The notes below the pieces were generated by a model, which was not told the DNA's origin, made no database searches, and was given only the letters and a program-made list of their open reading frames with translations. This document shows, piece after piece, positions 38,815-50,200 of a stretch of DNA of 64,000 bases. A program made the translations under genes and the position numbers. The DNA is taken from NCBI GenBank assembly GCA_932521025.1, contig OW051471.1, positions 12,462,001 to 12,526,000 on the forward strand. The letters are read 5' to 3'. The number at the start of each line of letters is the position of its first letter. Within the stretch, counting starts at the first letter, position 1. The DNA is from Oscheius onirici. Its lineage: Eukaryota; Nematoda; Chromadorea; Rhabditida; Rhabditidae.

Positions 38815-41425
38815 TCACAGACGATCAAGCTCTGGAGTGCCTTGTCCCTTGTTTTCTATAACTGGTCTTCTTCGGAAGCTCATGGTCATTCTTCTCGATA
38901 TACTGTGCTTCTGTTCCTCTCTGTCCGTTTCCTCACTAATGAAGACCACGTCTACTTCACGATTCTTTGTTTCCTGAAAATAGGAAACTTTCGAAAAAGA
39001 TAATTTTCGTACTGGAAGAAACTTTGCGGCTGTCGCTACTTCGAAGGTTCCAATGACTAGGAGAAGAGCGAAAATGACGGACTGGTGACCAGCTCGGACG
39101 GCTTCCTAAAAATTAATTTGAAAAATGAAAAAAATAAACCATTTTGGCAAGTAGCTTCCTACATAAATAAGCAAAATGCCACAACCACCACAGTTAGTCA
39201 GCTAGTTCACGTTGTTGCTTATCGACCCGGCAATCGTTTTTCAGGTTTCAGTCCCAACATTTCCCGAAATACTGTCTTTGCAATGTGATCACGACAGTTA
39301 GACAGCTGTCTCATTTACCTGGACACAGTTTCGACAGTTACACAGCCACATCGTTTATGGGTCTTGCCAAAATGACTTCTTCAAATTTTGGTTCCGCGCC
39401 AAAACCATTTTTCACTTTTCACGGGTTTTAAAACGGATTTTCACCAGTTTTTTTGTTACAGTTTCGAGGGTTGTACCCGTATGTGACCATGTAAGAAAAA
39501 ATTTGACAGAAAAAGAAAAAAAATAATGAAAAATAGTTGAAAAAACAAAAGAACCAAAATTTACAGCTCATTTTGCCGAGACCTCTACAGTGTTTTGAAC
39601 TCACAATCTGAGTGCTGATCAAGTTTCCAATCCTGTTGAGTACATTACAGCCAGCTCCAGCTGTTGCTCTCACGTCAGTTGGCATCAGCTCCGCTATTCC
39701 CATGTAACAGCTTTCCCAAGATAGATAGATGGTGACCGAGGCCATTAGATACATTGCCATGTACCAGACGGATCCCTATTTCTTGGTAATGTTTTCTGAG
39801 CCCGGATATTTTCTCACCCGTTCGCCCAAAAGTTCAATCACTAGGAGTGCAGTCACCGATGAAAGGAAAAGAGAAACGGGTCCAAGGAAAGCCAACCGTC
39901 GTCCGAACCAGGGCAAAAAGTGATCGAGGAAGCCGATGGTCTGAAAGTCTTCGGTTTCTGGGGAAAAATAAACCCAACCATGCTGCCGAGCGACAAAATG
40001 AGACAGGATAAGAATTGTCCCAAAAAGAGGCCATCGGATATCTTGTCACTGCCGAGATCCATAGTGTAGACGAGGATTCCATTGCAGAACCACATTGTTC
40101 CGATGATGAGGAAGTATTTTCGGAGAACTGGATGTCTGAGGACGTCAATCAGTCCGACTGGCTTGGGGCGAAGTTCTTCTGAAGCTTTGGCTGGAGGAGA
40201 GACTGAAAAGGGTAGTTGAGGAAGGAGAGACGAGAAACCTTTTGGTATGAAATTCAATCTTTAATTTTCGAGGCTATATATTCATTTTCGAGCCTCGGCA
40301 TGTTCTACAAAATTGTAGAGTTTGATCCGCTCTACAATTTTGTAGAGGTTTTGTACATGCCAAAACCAGAAAATGTGTTCTTGGATGCGAAAAGCGAGAA
40401 AAGAGACAGAGCTTACCAAAATTGTATTCAGCACTACAAAACCAGGCAATCTTCTTCCACGCTTCTTGCTCCCTCTGATAGAATCCCTTACTTCTGAGCC
40501 ACATAGGACTCTCGGGAAGAAAAACCAAGATCCCCAAGTAGATACAGTACAGTCCAGCACAAATATAGCTGGAGAGTCTCCAGTCTTTGACTAGATAACT
40601 AACCAGCACGACCAGAAGACGACCATTTGCCTGGAAAAGTTTGTTCTTTCCCTCTTTTTGTTTCCAGTACCCAGTTGATAAAAGTGCGACACTTGAACCG
40701 ATGTTGAGCTGAGACCAGTTCAGAATGATACGCCCATCCGACGACAAGAGTTCCGCCAGTTGTGAAACCGAGAATGAAGCGGAAAATGTAAAGAAAGTGG
40801 AAAGTATCAGCTTTTGGGAGAAAAGCTGACAGGACGAGCGATGGAATTCCAGTTACAATACATCCCAAAAGAGTTGCTCGTCTTCCAATCTTGTCCGCCA
40901 CGTAGCCAAGAAGACAAGTTTCGAGGAGGAGTCCAGTAAATTGAATGAAAGTCACGGAAAGACTAAAATTATTTTTTTGAGTAAATTGAAGATCCTACAA
41001 AGGCGTGACTCTACAGTAATATCCCAATTCTATTGCGGCGGAATTGAACTCTTTGAAAGCGTATCTCTCGACGCAGTCTGTTGTATTTCCAGGGGCATCG
41101 TCACACAGGAGTTTCGCATCATCAATGCAACGAGTTGCTGTTAGTTCATAGCATTTTGTTCCTTAACTTTCCTTTTGAGGTATAGAATGTAAAGAATACC
41201 TGTGCACATAGTTTTTGGCATGTACTCCATGAGGACTGGAAAGAGCTGCTGGTTGGAGTAGAAAAGCAGAAGTTGGTAGGAGAACATGACCAAGAGGTCG
41301 AAGCGGAGGCGACCTGGAGAATATTTATTGCGAACGAGATCTATAGTAACTGTTAATGAGAGGACTGTAAACTGTATCCAAGAAACTTTAATCAAAAACC
41401 AGCCGTCTTTGACGGCTGTCGCCAC
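38815..41425 (-). CDS. SLC22-type organic ion transporter (MFS)
   Basis: Minus-strand exons 41425-41200, 41137-41015, 40962-40671, 40630-40417, 40202-39979, 39940-39818, 39775-39605, 39105-39013 and 38973-38815. The motif GYVADKIGRRATLL is the MFS motif between TM2 and TM3. FLPESPMWL and later FLPETKNREV are the two signatures of the SLC22 (OCT/OAT) family. ELMPTDVRATAGA matches the TM11 region. The family moves organic cations, anions or carnitine across the plasma membrane. All junctions agree in phase except the 41015/40962 junction, where frames differ by one base. Either a frameshift or an unrecognised splice site lies there. The start ATG at 41425 is the best visible, but an upstream exon is possible. 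The stop is only 57 bp from the stop of the convergent cyclase gene. Confidence 0.82.
39288..39348. repeat. two motif copies (CGACAGTTAGACAGC type)
   Basis: Near 39292 and 39324 in an SLC22 intron. Confidence 0.6.
39361..39594. repeat. MITE copy 1 (GCCAAAATGAC... family) in SLC22 intron
   Basis: Inverted ends carry GCCAAAATGACTTCTTCAAA and TTTTGGTTC on the left, GAACCAAAATTTACAGCTCA and TTTTGCCGAGAC on the right. Same family as 46562-46797. Confidence 0.75.
40274..40383. repeat. CTACAA/TTGTAG hairpin repeat in SLC22 intron
   Basis: ATTTTCGAGCCTCGGCATGT, then TTGTAGAGTTTGATCCGCTC and the mirrored arm. One of at least eight hairpins of this type in the window. Confidence 0.8.
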
Positions 41426-41459
41426 CCGTTCACCTTTGTCATTCCTATTTTTATCATAT

Positions 41460-42440
41460 TCAAACTTAGCGTAGTAGATAACTCCCCTTACACTCGATTT
41501 TTGGAAACTTCACTTTTTTTCGGTTTAAAGGACTGTCTGTTCAAAAAATCGAAACCCTAAAAATGTGATATTCGAACTCAGCGTAGACGAATACCCCAAA
41601 ACAAAAAAAGAAATGTTCCGGGGCGGACTCGAACCCTGGTTGTTCGCGCCAAACCTTTGTGCTTTATCTCAAAATAGGCCACAGACAGACACCGTTGCGC
41701 TTTAGTAATAGAGAGACTGAGCTGGCAAAATGGAAAATACAGTAAGCTATGTTAAAATAGTTAAAATAAGAGACTTACCCTGTTCAAGCATTCCCCTTTC
41801 TTCGGTAAATTGGTAGACTTGCAAGTTGCCTCCAATTGTCCGTTAAAAGCACTGGGTACAGTAGTCCGCCCACTTTTTGAACTTCCTTCTTTCGGGGGTC
41901 AGAGATTGCGAGAAAAGTTTCGAGAACTGAAAAAGATGAGACTACGTGAGACAATAGAGAAGACAATAGACGAAAAAAGTACGGTTGGGGAAGTGATTGC
42001 AACCACAAAATCGGGCAGGTTTAGGAGAGACATATTGCGGACGGGAAAGCCGTCAACGACATCCCCACGTGTGTCAGGTGGAGAGACTAAAGTGTCTCAC
42101 AATCAAAGATAAACGATCGGAATGCCTAGAGGGCTTGTTTCCATCGGAGAGAGACGATGATGATGATTTGGGTGTAAAATCGGGACAAATCATAAAAGAC
42201 CATGATGCAATGCATATTTTATCAAAGACCAGGGGAGACAAGTTTCTGGAAAGCAACAGTCTCGGCAGTTAGACAGCTGTCTTGTTTATGGCGGTGAGTA
42301 ACAGCTTAGAGGGACAGAGGGACAGCGGCAATATGTCAAGTTCAGACTCTTGTACGAAGAAATAGTATCTGACACTAGTGACTTTTCGAATTACCTTACT
42401 TCGAATATCAATAAGTTTAGCATTAAACATTTTTTGTCAA
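41460..42440. other. intergenic region with SINE-like and ORF-like stretches
   Basis: 41615-41715 (minus) holds a B-box-like GGGTTCGAGTCC and the head ACTAAAGCGCAACGGTGTCT of the repeat family seen at 19548. Between 41778 and 42110 both strands are open, and the minus strand ends at a good GTAAG donor. No family is recognised, so this could be a lost 5' exon or chance. A motif copy (CTCGGCAGTTAGACAG) is near 42260. Confidence 0.4.
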
Positions 42441-42566
42441 AGAACCAAAAATGTTCGGAAACAAAAATCTAGAGGCTTTCAGTTCTCCGTGCAGGCTCAT
42501 TTTAACCCATTTTTATACTCTTTCAATGGGTACATCAACTGAAACAACCAATTCATTCGAAAAATA

Positions 42567-43894
42567 TCACAAAATGCAGCACCTCTTCGCGGAGTTGACC
42601 AGTTCCATAGCCGGCCCTTCCAGTGGCTCATTTGAAGTTTCCGCTTGCAAAACTTGCTTATTAACTACTGAACGATAGATCTCTGCAAAAAGGTTACGGA
42701 AGGCAATCTCTACGTTGGTACTGTCCATAGCTGATGTTTCTATAATTTCTATATGAGTTAGGAATTTTTTAGATACCTTACCAGTGAACAAGAGCTGATT
42801 TTTTTTGGCATATGCTTTAGCCTCTTCCGCGGGAACTGCTCGAAGATGATGGAGATCGCTCTTGTTGCCTACCAGCATTATGACAACGTTAGGAGTGAGG
42901 TCTCGAAGCTCTTTCAGCCATCCCTTCACGTTCTCGAAAGTCGAATATTGGGCTGAAATTGACTGTAAAAGGGAGACTTGTCGAGAAAGATAACAGTACT
43001 ATGTGGACTGCCTTGTTAAAGCCACGCCACTCCGCGCCACCCTGAACCACATCACTTTGAAACGTTGGACAAATGGGTTTCGTGACGGGACCCTAGGGCG
43101 AGTTCTATCAGAATAAGTTTTGACACCTACATTAGAATCGTTTTGAAAAATGAAGAAAACAGCGTAGCACAGCAGTGTATTATGCAATCGGTCTAAAAAA
43201 AAACTCATTCTGGTAGAACTCGCTACGGTCGTCAAAATGAGACCAAGAACAGAAAAATCCACAGTCGGGCGACCGAGAAAACGATTCACTGAAACTTCCA
43301 ATTTTCGAGTCAAAATTCGAAATTTGATTTCCCGCTCTTGAAATTTCATTGAGATTTTCAAATCGCGGCGGGACCCACAAAGAGGACGCAGTCCATTAAA
43401 GTGCCGGCTTTGGCGAACTGTGACATACTACTGAACTTTCTGGGTCCCGCAGCGAAATAGGTGGTTCAATTTTGCGCTGAGTGACGTGGTGCAGAACCCC
43501 AGATCACCAAGACTGCATGAGAACATAACAATTCAACTTACTGATGTCGTAGATGAGAACAGCTCCAACAATCCATCTGCAACATGCCATAGAAATCTCT
43601 CTGTACCTCTCATGTCCGCCAGTGTCCCAAATTTGAGCCTTAACCGTCTTTCCTTCTATTTGAATGTTTTTATTGACAAAGTCGACTCCAATTGTCGCAG
43701 ATGTGTTGATCTTGAACTCGTCATGAACAAAACGTGAAATGAGACTAGTTTTTCCAACACAATAGTCACTGAGCAGAATAACTGAAAATTAAAAATGCGG
43801 ATTTTCAACGAGTCAAAAGTATAGCTTTTTTCTGGCAGAAGGAAATTAGACAAAAAGGCTCACCCCTGAAAAAATAGTCGTTTTTTTCATCCAT
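42567..43894 (-). CDS. divergent Rab11-like small GTPase
   Basis: Exons 43894-43864, 43781-43542, 42952-42782 and 42739-42567 join in phase to 204 residues, the normal length for Rab11. [22 protein letters not shown] aligns with the Rab11 start. Further matches are [20 protein letters not shown] (G4), ETSAMDSTN (G5) and the prenylated end KRCCIL. Rab11 proteins run recycling endosomes. Two catalytic features are altered. The P-loop reads SDYCVGKT, with Ser where the first Gly is invariant. The G3 motif reads [10 protein letters not shown], with His in place of the catalytic Gln. Hydrolysis is therefore expected to be impaired, and GTP binding possibly altered. This is probably a fast-evolving paralogue rather than the main rab-11 gene. 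Confidence 0.85.
43020..43455. repeat. foldback-like element in Rab intron
   Basis: GGGTCCCGCAGCG at the right (43440) and CGTGACGGGACCC at the left (about 43080) are inverted. Inner blocks ATTCTGGTAGAACTCG and CGAGTTCTATCAGAAT are mirrored. Confidence 0.6.
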
Positions 43895-44864
43895 TGGTCT
43901 CTTTTGATAGCAATGGGTGACCGAGAGGAAATGTGCCTTGTTTGGAAAGAACGTCTATAAGCAGTAATGCAGATAAAAACAGGGGTGTTTGCATAGGTGA
44001 GTGTCCAGTGACTGTTCCGTTTAGATAAGCCTTCGGTTGCTGCTGCTAGTCATTTCAAAGCTAAACACTTTTTAAGACTACAGACTCGACAGTTAGACAG
44101 CTCCGACAAAAAGTGATTTTTTGCAAAGAAAAGACTACAGAAGCAAATCACTTTTTTCTTTAACTTTTTTCTGAAAAAAACATACAGTAACCCAGGAAAT
44201 TGCGTCAGTCAAAAAATACTCTCGTACGTGATCCCAGATATCAGTTTTCAGCTACATTAACATAACCGGAAAATGTTGCTCATTTATTGGATTCAAAAAG
44301 TCAAAATCAAGATCAACAAAATATCTAATACCCGAAGCGCACATGCGCCGGCGAGTTGATAGCCTACATCATCATTATGGAGGACTTAGTCAACCGTCAT
44401 GTGGATCTTAGACTAACCGTACTTGCCGAGGAAATGGGTGAGAATGGTTGGAAGATAGGTATAAAGCATCGTCGGGGGAGGAGACTGTAAAAATAGATGA
44501 CTTGGCAACATTCGAAGGGGGTCTGAGTCAGGAGTCTTGTAAAAAGATAACTTTGTACATACAATTCATTTAATAAAAAATGTATTCACTGAAACTTTTT
44601 CTTGATTATAAGGAAGTTTTCACGGCTGCGTGTCCATGTGATGCTGACGAAAAACTGTAATCTGAAGAGTTCCGATGCTGCTTTTCGTTAAAATGTTCTC
44701 GAAACCTAGCGGCCCCTGGTCCTATCTTAATAATCAGAGATGGTAACCTTAGCATGAAAAAAGTTGTTTTTTGTTTTTACGATGACCCTAGATTGGTCTC
44801 ATTTTAATAAAAGATAAAAAAGTGAATTCTTTTTCCTTTACATGACCAATCTTTTATTACATTT
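43895..44864. other. intergenic region
   Basis: It contains one good copy of the dispersed 20-mer (near 44083). No gene is supported; a short reading frame at about 44387 ending in a GTGAG donor is not convincing. Confidence 0.4.
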
Positions 44865-45220
44865 CTAAGGAGCCGGACCCCAGAAACGGGTTGGCCTATT
44901 GCACAAAGAGGTTTTACAACAGATCGTCTCGTCGTAGTTGTAGCCAGTGTTGTCATGGGGCACCTTCTTTCCAGATCTTGAACAATCTACGATGTCCCTA
45001 GACACACAGCCAAACGAAGCCTCGACAGTCTCGGCATGCATGATCTTCTTTTTGAAGTAGCAGGGCGGAGGACATTCTACCGTCGTTCTATCTTCATAAC
45101 GGGTTCCTGAAGGAAGCGGACAGTTGTGAAGAAAACAAAAACCTACCTTGATAACATTTGATAGTATGAGCAATGACGGTTTCCAGTAGCAGAAGGAGAA
45201 AAACGAAAAATAACCATCTT
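44865..45220 (-). CDS. small secreted Ly6/three-finger-like protein
   Basis: Two exons, about 45220-45147 and 45106-44865, join in phase. A hydrophobic leader (WLFFVFLLLLLETVIAHT) precedes a Cys-rich domain. It starts KCYQG, runs through ECPPPCYF, GCVSRDIVDC and ends ICCKTSLCNRP. The CC-x(3)-LCN ending is typical of Ly6/uPAR-like three-finger domains, which in nematodes form large families of secreted or anchored proteins. No in-frame ATG is visible directly before the leader. The start may lie in an unrecognised small exon, or the start codon may be mutated. No GPI tail follows. Function unknown. Confidence 0.6.
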
Positions 45221-45417
45221 ACAGTTGAAATTTGAAACGGTTCATTTGGTCTTTATGCAGAGATGAAGAGGCACTGAATACTAATGGAACAGTCTAGAAA
45301 AGGATCGGAAAAAAAATCGCGGCACAGAAAATGCGAAAAACACCTCTCAAAGTTTAAAGGTCCTGTTGGTCTCGACGGGAAGAATCTACAATTACCCGCC
45401 AGTTCTGAACCGATTAA

Positions 45418-45595
45418 AGGGGCTCGCAGCGAAAACGTTCGATTTAAAAAAGGTCACATTGCAAAAATATTGGCTGAGTATCCAATGTTTACATGTTATA
45501 TCAATTTGGCTACAGCACACAAACATTGGATACTCAGCCAAGATTTTTGCAAAGTGACCATTTTCAAATCGCACATTTTTGCCGCCGAGAGCCCC
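45418..45595. repeat. foldback element
   Basis: Inverted arms include GGGGCTCGCAGCGAAAA / TTTTGCCGCCGAGAGCCCC and TTGGCTGAGTATCCAATGTT / AACATTGGATACTCAGCCAA, the latter a perfect 20-bp pair. Confidence 0.85.
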
Positions 45596-45901
45596 AGATT
45601 AAACTGTACAAATCAAATCATTTCTTGACACCGAATGCCGAAAGTGAAGAGATTTTTTAAGTTTCACTCACAATCAGACATGCGAAGACATGGTGCACTT
45701 TTTATTGGTGAAAATCGAAGAAACGCTTGTTCACCAAATTTGAATCATGCAGCTCCGATTCTGAACACATCTCGCTCAGTTAGCTCACGTTGTAAACCGT
45801 TACGTATACGACCTGCTCCAGTACTATGCAAGCATCTCTTGCGCAACCCTATTTAAGCCCAGGTCTACGTTGACATTAGCATTCTCCATTTCTCTTTTGG
45901 T

Positions 45902-47141
45902 ATGGAACGTCTAGCCTGCTTACTGGCTCTCATTCCTGTCACGATTTGGGCATGTAGTGCTGGTAAACCTGTTTTTTGTGTTGTATTTTAAATTAGGCGC
46001 AGGATCGGATTACGCCTACATCCAGAACCCTACTTTCCGATTCAATGTCAGTCCTCCCGTATCTTGGACCTACTTCCCAGTGACTGTAAGATCATTTTGT
46101 ACTCTTTATTTGATCTGATTCTAGCCTGCTGATGCTGGCGCTACAACCTGGTTCTTCGTTGGCCAGTCAAACAATTCGGCACAGGCTTCCATGTCAGCGC
46201 AGGCGGATTTGAAGGCTGCTGTTAGTTTTTGAGTAAAAGCACATGAAAAAAGAGTTTAGATGATCCAGGCTTTGGTTGAGACTCAGCTCCCAGTAAATAA
46301 CGTCAACATCAGTTCGTGGTTTACACCGGTTCAGGTGCGCTTTTTTTTAGATAAAGGTAGTCCTGGAATAAGTACGGGTTATTGTACTTTTTTGGCTTGA
46401 AAACTAGACGAGATTTTCGAAATTGTCACCGAAACCGAAAACTACCGATGTACGTTTTGGTGCTTACAGAGAGTGATACAACCGGAAATCACGGAGAAGA
46501 CGATCCTGTGAGATCTTTTGGAGATTTTCGGGTTGTCAGAGAATGTTATTGGAAAAAACATATAGGTCTCGCCAAAATGACCTTCAAATTTTGGTTCCGC
46601 GCGAGAAAACTATTATTATTATTTTTCTGGTTTCTTTTTGTCATTTTCTTTCCATTGTCATATACGGGTACAAGCCTCGATACTGTAACAAAAAACTGGT
46701 AAAAATCCGTGGTAAAGCCCGTAAAAAGTGAAAAATAGTTTTGGCGCGCGGAACCAAAATTTGAAGGTCATTTTGATGAGACCTATAGGCCCTTTTATAT
46801 AAATCCTTAATAAATCCTTTCCAGATCATTGCTCCTCTGGGAACTGCCGCCACCGGTCTTGGTCCTCTCTACGGAAAAGTTGAAGCCAATGCAGTAACTC
46901 AAGTCTCAGTCGGTGGTACAGGCGTTAGTAAGTTTACTTCCTCTTCAACTTCTTATCGAAACTTTCAGCCGCTTTCATCTGGCAGCCCTTCTCTCAAGAA
47001 GTTTCTATCACTCTTACGAATATTGGAACGACCATGTACAACTGGAACATTGTCAAGAACACCTTCATGCAGCAGCTCCAGCTCTACTTCTATGCCCGCT
47101 TCGCGACAGACATTACCATCACAGGACAGTCTTCCGGCTAA
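45902..47141 (+). CDS. secreted protein, family not recognised
   Basis: Six exons, 45902-45962, 45997-46085, 46125-46220, 46260-46334, 46825-46927 and 46969-47141, join in phase to 198 residues. A clear signal peptide (MERLACLLALIPVTIWACS) precedes a region starting GAGSDYAYIQNPTFRFNVSP with PPVSWTYFPVT. Two roughly similar halves rich in small and aromatic residues follow, and the end is YARFATDITITGQSSG. Only the leader contains Cys, so disulphides are not expected. I recall nematode secreted families with a P-x-SWTY-type motif but cannot name one. A TATTTAAG at about 45849 is a plausible TATA element. AATAAA lies at 47193-47198. Confidence 0.75.
46562..46797. repeat. MITE copy 2 (GCCAAAATGAC... 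family)
   Basis: Inverted ends: ATAGGTCTCGCCAAAATGAC plus TTCAAATTTTGGTTCCGCGC on the left, mirrored by GCGCGGAACCAAAATTTGAA and GAGACCTAT on the right. Confidence 0.9.
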
Positions 47142-47251
47142 AAATGATATATATCTACTATTTATTCTAAAAAAATCTGTATACAAAAGTGAAATAAATC
47201 GGAGAGATATGTTCTATTAACCGGAATCAATGCATATAAAGCTTTGTGACC

Positions 47252-50200
47252 CTAATGAGTACCCGTGGGTGCGGCGTTGGCAAGCGCTGTCATGTTGAAG
47301 ACGTGGTAGAGGAACCAAAAGTCGAAGAAGAGGAGACCAGTTCCGAGCAGATCGCCCAGAGCGGTGAGGAGGGGGATGGCGGCATTGTCCGGATCAACGC
47401 GGCGCTTCCAAAGCGCCCTGACTAGAATCTGGCAGATGTAGAGCAGAGTGGAAATCTGAAAGATTTGAACTTTGAAAGTACAATTTTTAAAATGAATCTC
47501 CGAAACTGGCCGGTTTAATGAAGTACTCCAAACCTTCTAGCAATCGGTTACAGTCAGAATACTGAACTCTCCAAAAGAAACTAAATCCCCAACTAACGAG
47601 TGAACATAATATGCGGGTCAAGTAAAAAGTGGAGACCGAACTCTGAACCTACTCTTTTAGGAATTGGGGCACTTTTTCCCTGATTAAATTGTTGGAATCT
47701 ATTTGATCGTTTTTTCCCGTACAAAAAGAACAAAAAAAACCGGAAACAATCGGTTCGAACTGTGATTGACAAATGAGCTTAACAGTTGCTTACTCTTTGG
47801 TGATTTGCATGTTTAAAAAAATGAATAATCACCTGAATGAAGCTGACAAAGACAAAGGACACGGCGAAGAGGAAAGAGTTGTTGAAGCCACAGCCGACGA
47901 GAAAGACGACCTGGAGGAAGAGCAGATTTCCGGGAAGGGACATCATGATGAGCAGTCGGGCAGTAATACTGTCCTCGTCTGAAAATAACTTCAAAAAAGA
48001 ACTAAAAAAAGAGCTTACGTGTCTTGAAGAAAGCATGCCAAGGACTGGCGTACATCCATAAGTTGTGAGCCACTTCTTCCTTATTCTTTCTGGCCTGATG
48101 GAGTCTGGTTCCAATGCGGCTGGTTTGAACAGCTACGAGGTTTCCGCCAACTCCTGAACAAATTTTTTTTAGAAAAGAAAAAAAATACCGTTGACAAGAG
48201 GAGTGAAAGCTGCGATGGGAGGGAAGAGATGGAGAGCCTCTTTCAGAACAAATCCACTGCCCAGAGTGATTACCATGGCTATCAGAATGGGATACCAGCC
48301 ATGTTTCAGGACCTCGAAGGTGTATCGGTTAGTCTGGGCCAAGTAGCCTCCGAGGACTGCAATCACGTAGAATCCGACTAGAGCTACAGCAGGAATTCCC
48401 GCTCCGTAAAGTTTTACTTGTCCAAGCATGAAGCCTCCGACTAGAAGCTGAAAAGGGATGGTTATTGGGGTCAAAGGGGGATTAAAAATTGGGGTCAAAT
48501 TATTGGGGTCAAAATGCAAAAGTATTCCACGTCCGGATTACTCCCCAGTCGAGAGATTTCCGGCTCAATGAAGCAGCTGAAGGTCCCCCACCCTAGCGAA
48601 TCAAGAGATTACGGGCGCGGCCGTTTTTGGAGCAAAATTCAATATTCCGTTTTCGATACTATTCACTCATTTTCGAGCCTCGCCATGTTCTACAAAGTTG
48701 TAGAGTTCGATCCGCTCTACAACTTTGTAGAACATGCCAAAGCTAGAAAATGTCTTCTTGGGTGCGAAAAGTGAGAAACCAATATTTCCACAGTCTCTCT
48801 GTCTTCCTTTCTCTTTTACTCTCTGCCTCTCTCACTTGAACCAAAAGAGTATAGAACAACTGTCAAAGTGTTACGAGCGCATTCCTTCAGAGGGGCAGAT
48901 TCTACTGAACCCACCAGGATCTGTAGAGTGGCGACATCTCCCAAAGAGGCAGCAATCGGCGTGACGATGTTATCCGGATTGAGCTTAAACCTTCTCGAAA
49001 CGATGACTACAAGAATCATGACGATGCCCAGAAGAAATGAGGTGATGGAAGCGGTCGAGACTGATGCGAAAAGAGTCGTCACGACGTTCTCAAAAGTGTT
49101 CTCGCCTTCTCCAAGAAGGACAGCTGGAATGACGGCGATGGTCGAGATTAGGATGGCTTGGCACTGGACAAGAGCCAGATTCGAAATGGTGACGGACCAG
49201 ATCTTCTCCATCGAGTCCATTTCTCCGAGATGAGCCAAGGTTGAGAGTCTTGATCCCAATGTCATCTCCAAGTTTCCTTTCAGTCCAAGCAGGGTGGGAA
49301 CAAGAGTGACAAGGTCGGGCAGCTGTTGGAAGAGAGGAGACTTTTCACCATTTTCGAGAATGTGTCCGGCGAAGATGAGGCCGAGACCGGCGAGGAAGAA
49401 GGGCAAGATGGTCTGAAAGATAAGTATTTTGACTATTCACCAGAATGTTAAAAAAAATACAGTCGCTCTAGACACCCAGCGTTGGAGACACATTAGGCAC
49501 ATGAAAATAGTCTACAGTTCGAAAACTTCACTCTATTCCAAGCCATAGACTCGACTGTTAGACAGCAACGATTTAAAAGACTTCCGAGATAGAGAAAAAG
49601 AGCTCCGATCACGATCCGTTATCGTCCGGGTTGACCGCAACTTGAAACCCGTTAATTCAAGCGCGTAGACAATTCTCCTGCAAACTAGGCCGTTCCGGAC
49701 AAAATCACTTTTATTGACCCGCGTTCCTAGTAGTCGATACGACATTTCGGTTTCCTTTCAAAATCCAAACATGATTCGAGTTACCCAAACACTCGTTTTT
49801 ACTTAGCACTTTAATCCAAAGTCCAAGTGTGTTTCTGGAAACAAATCTACTCATTTTTTCCACAAATACGGCTTCAGAAATTCATATGAGATTGAACAGT
49901 GTAATCAGCATTCTGCGTGTGTTTCACTGGTTCTTCTTACTCGGAACAAGTCGAGCATGTATACCCTCTTATACACCAGACTTTCCAGGTGATATGAAAA
50001 CCACAGCAAAGAATTTTCAGTATAGCTTATAATATTGACACAACAACGAGTACTACTACAACCACTACCAGCACCACTACCACTTCTACTACGACAATTT
50101 TAGGTAAGTATCAGAGATGTGCGGAAATGGCGAAAAATATTTCCGCGGGAATGTTCCCGTACGAAGCAGTTTTCCCGCGGGAATTTTTCAAAAACGCTAA

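Noticed and set aside
41810-42112. plus-strand frame of 100 residues beside the SLC22 gene
   Set aside because: Highly charged, no family recognised. A minus-strand donor at 41778 hints at a lost exon, but nothing could be joined.
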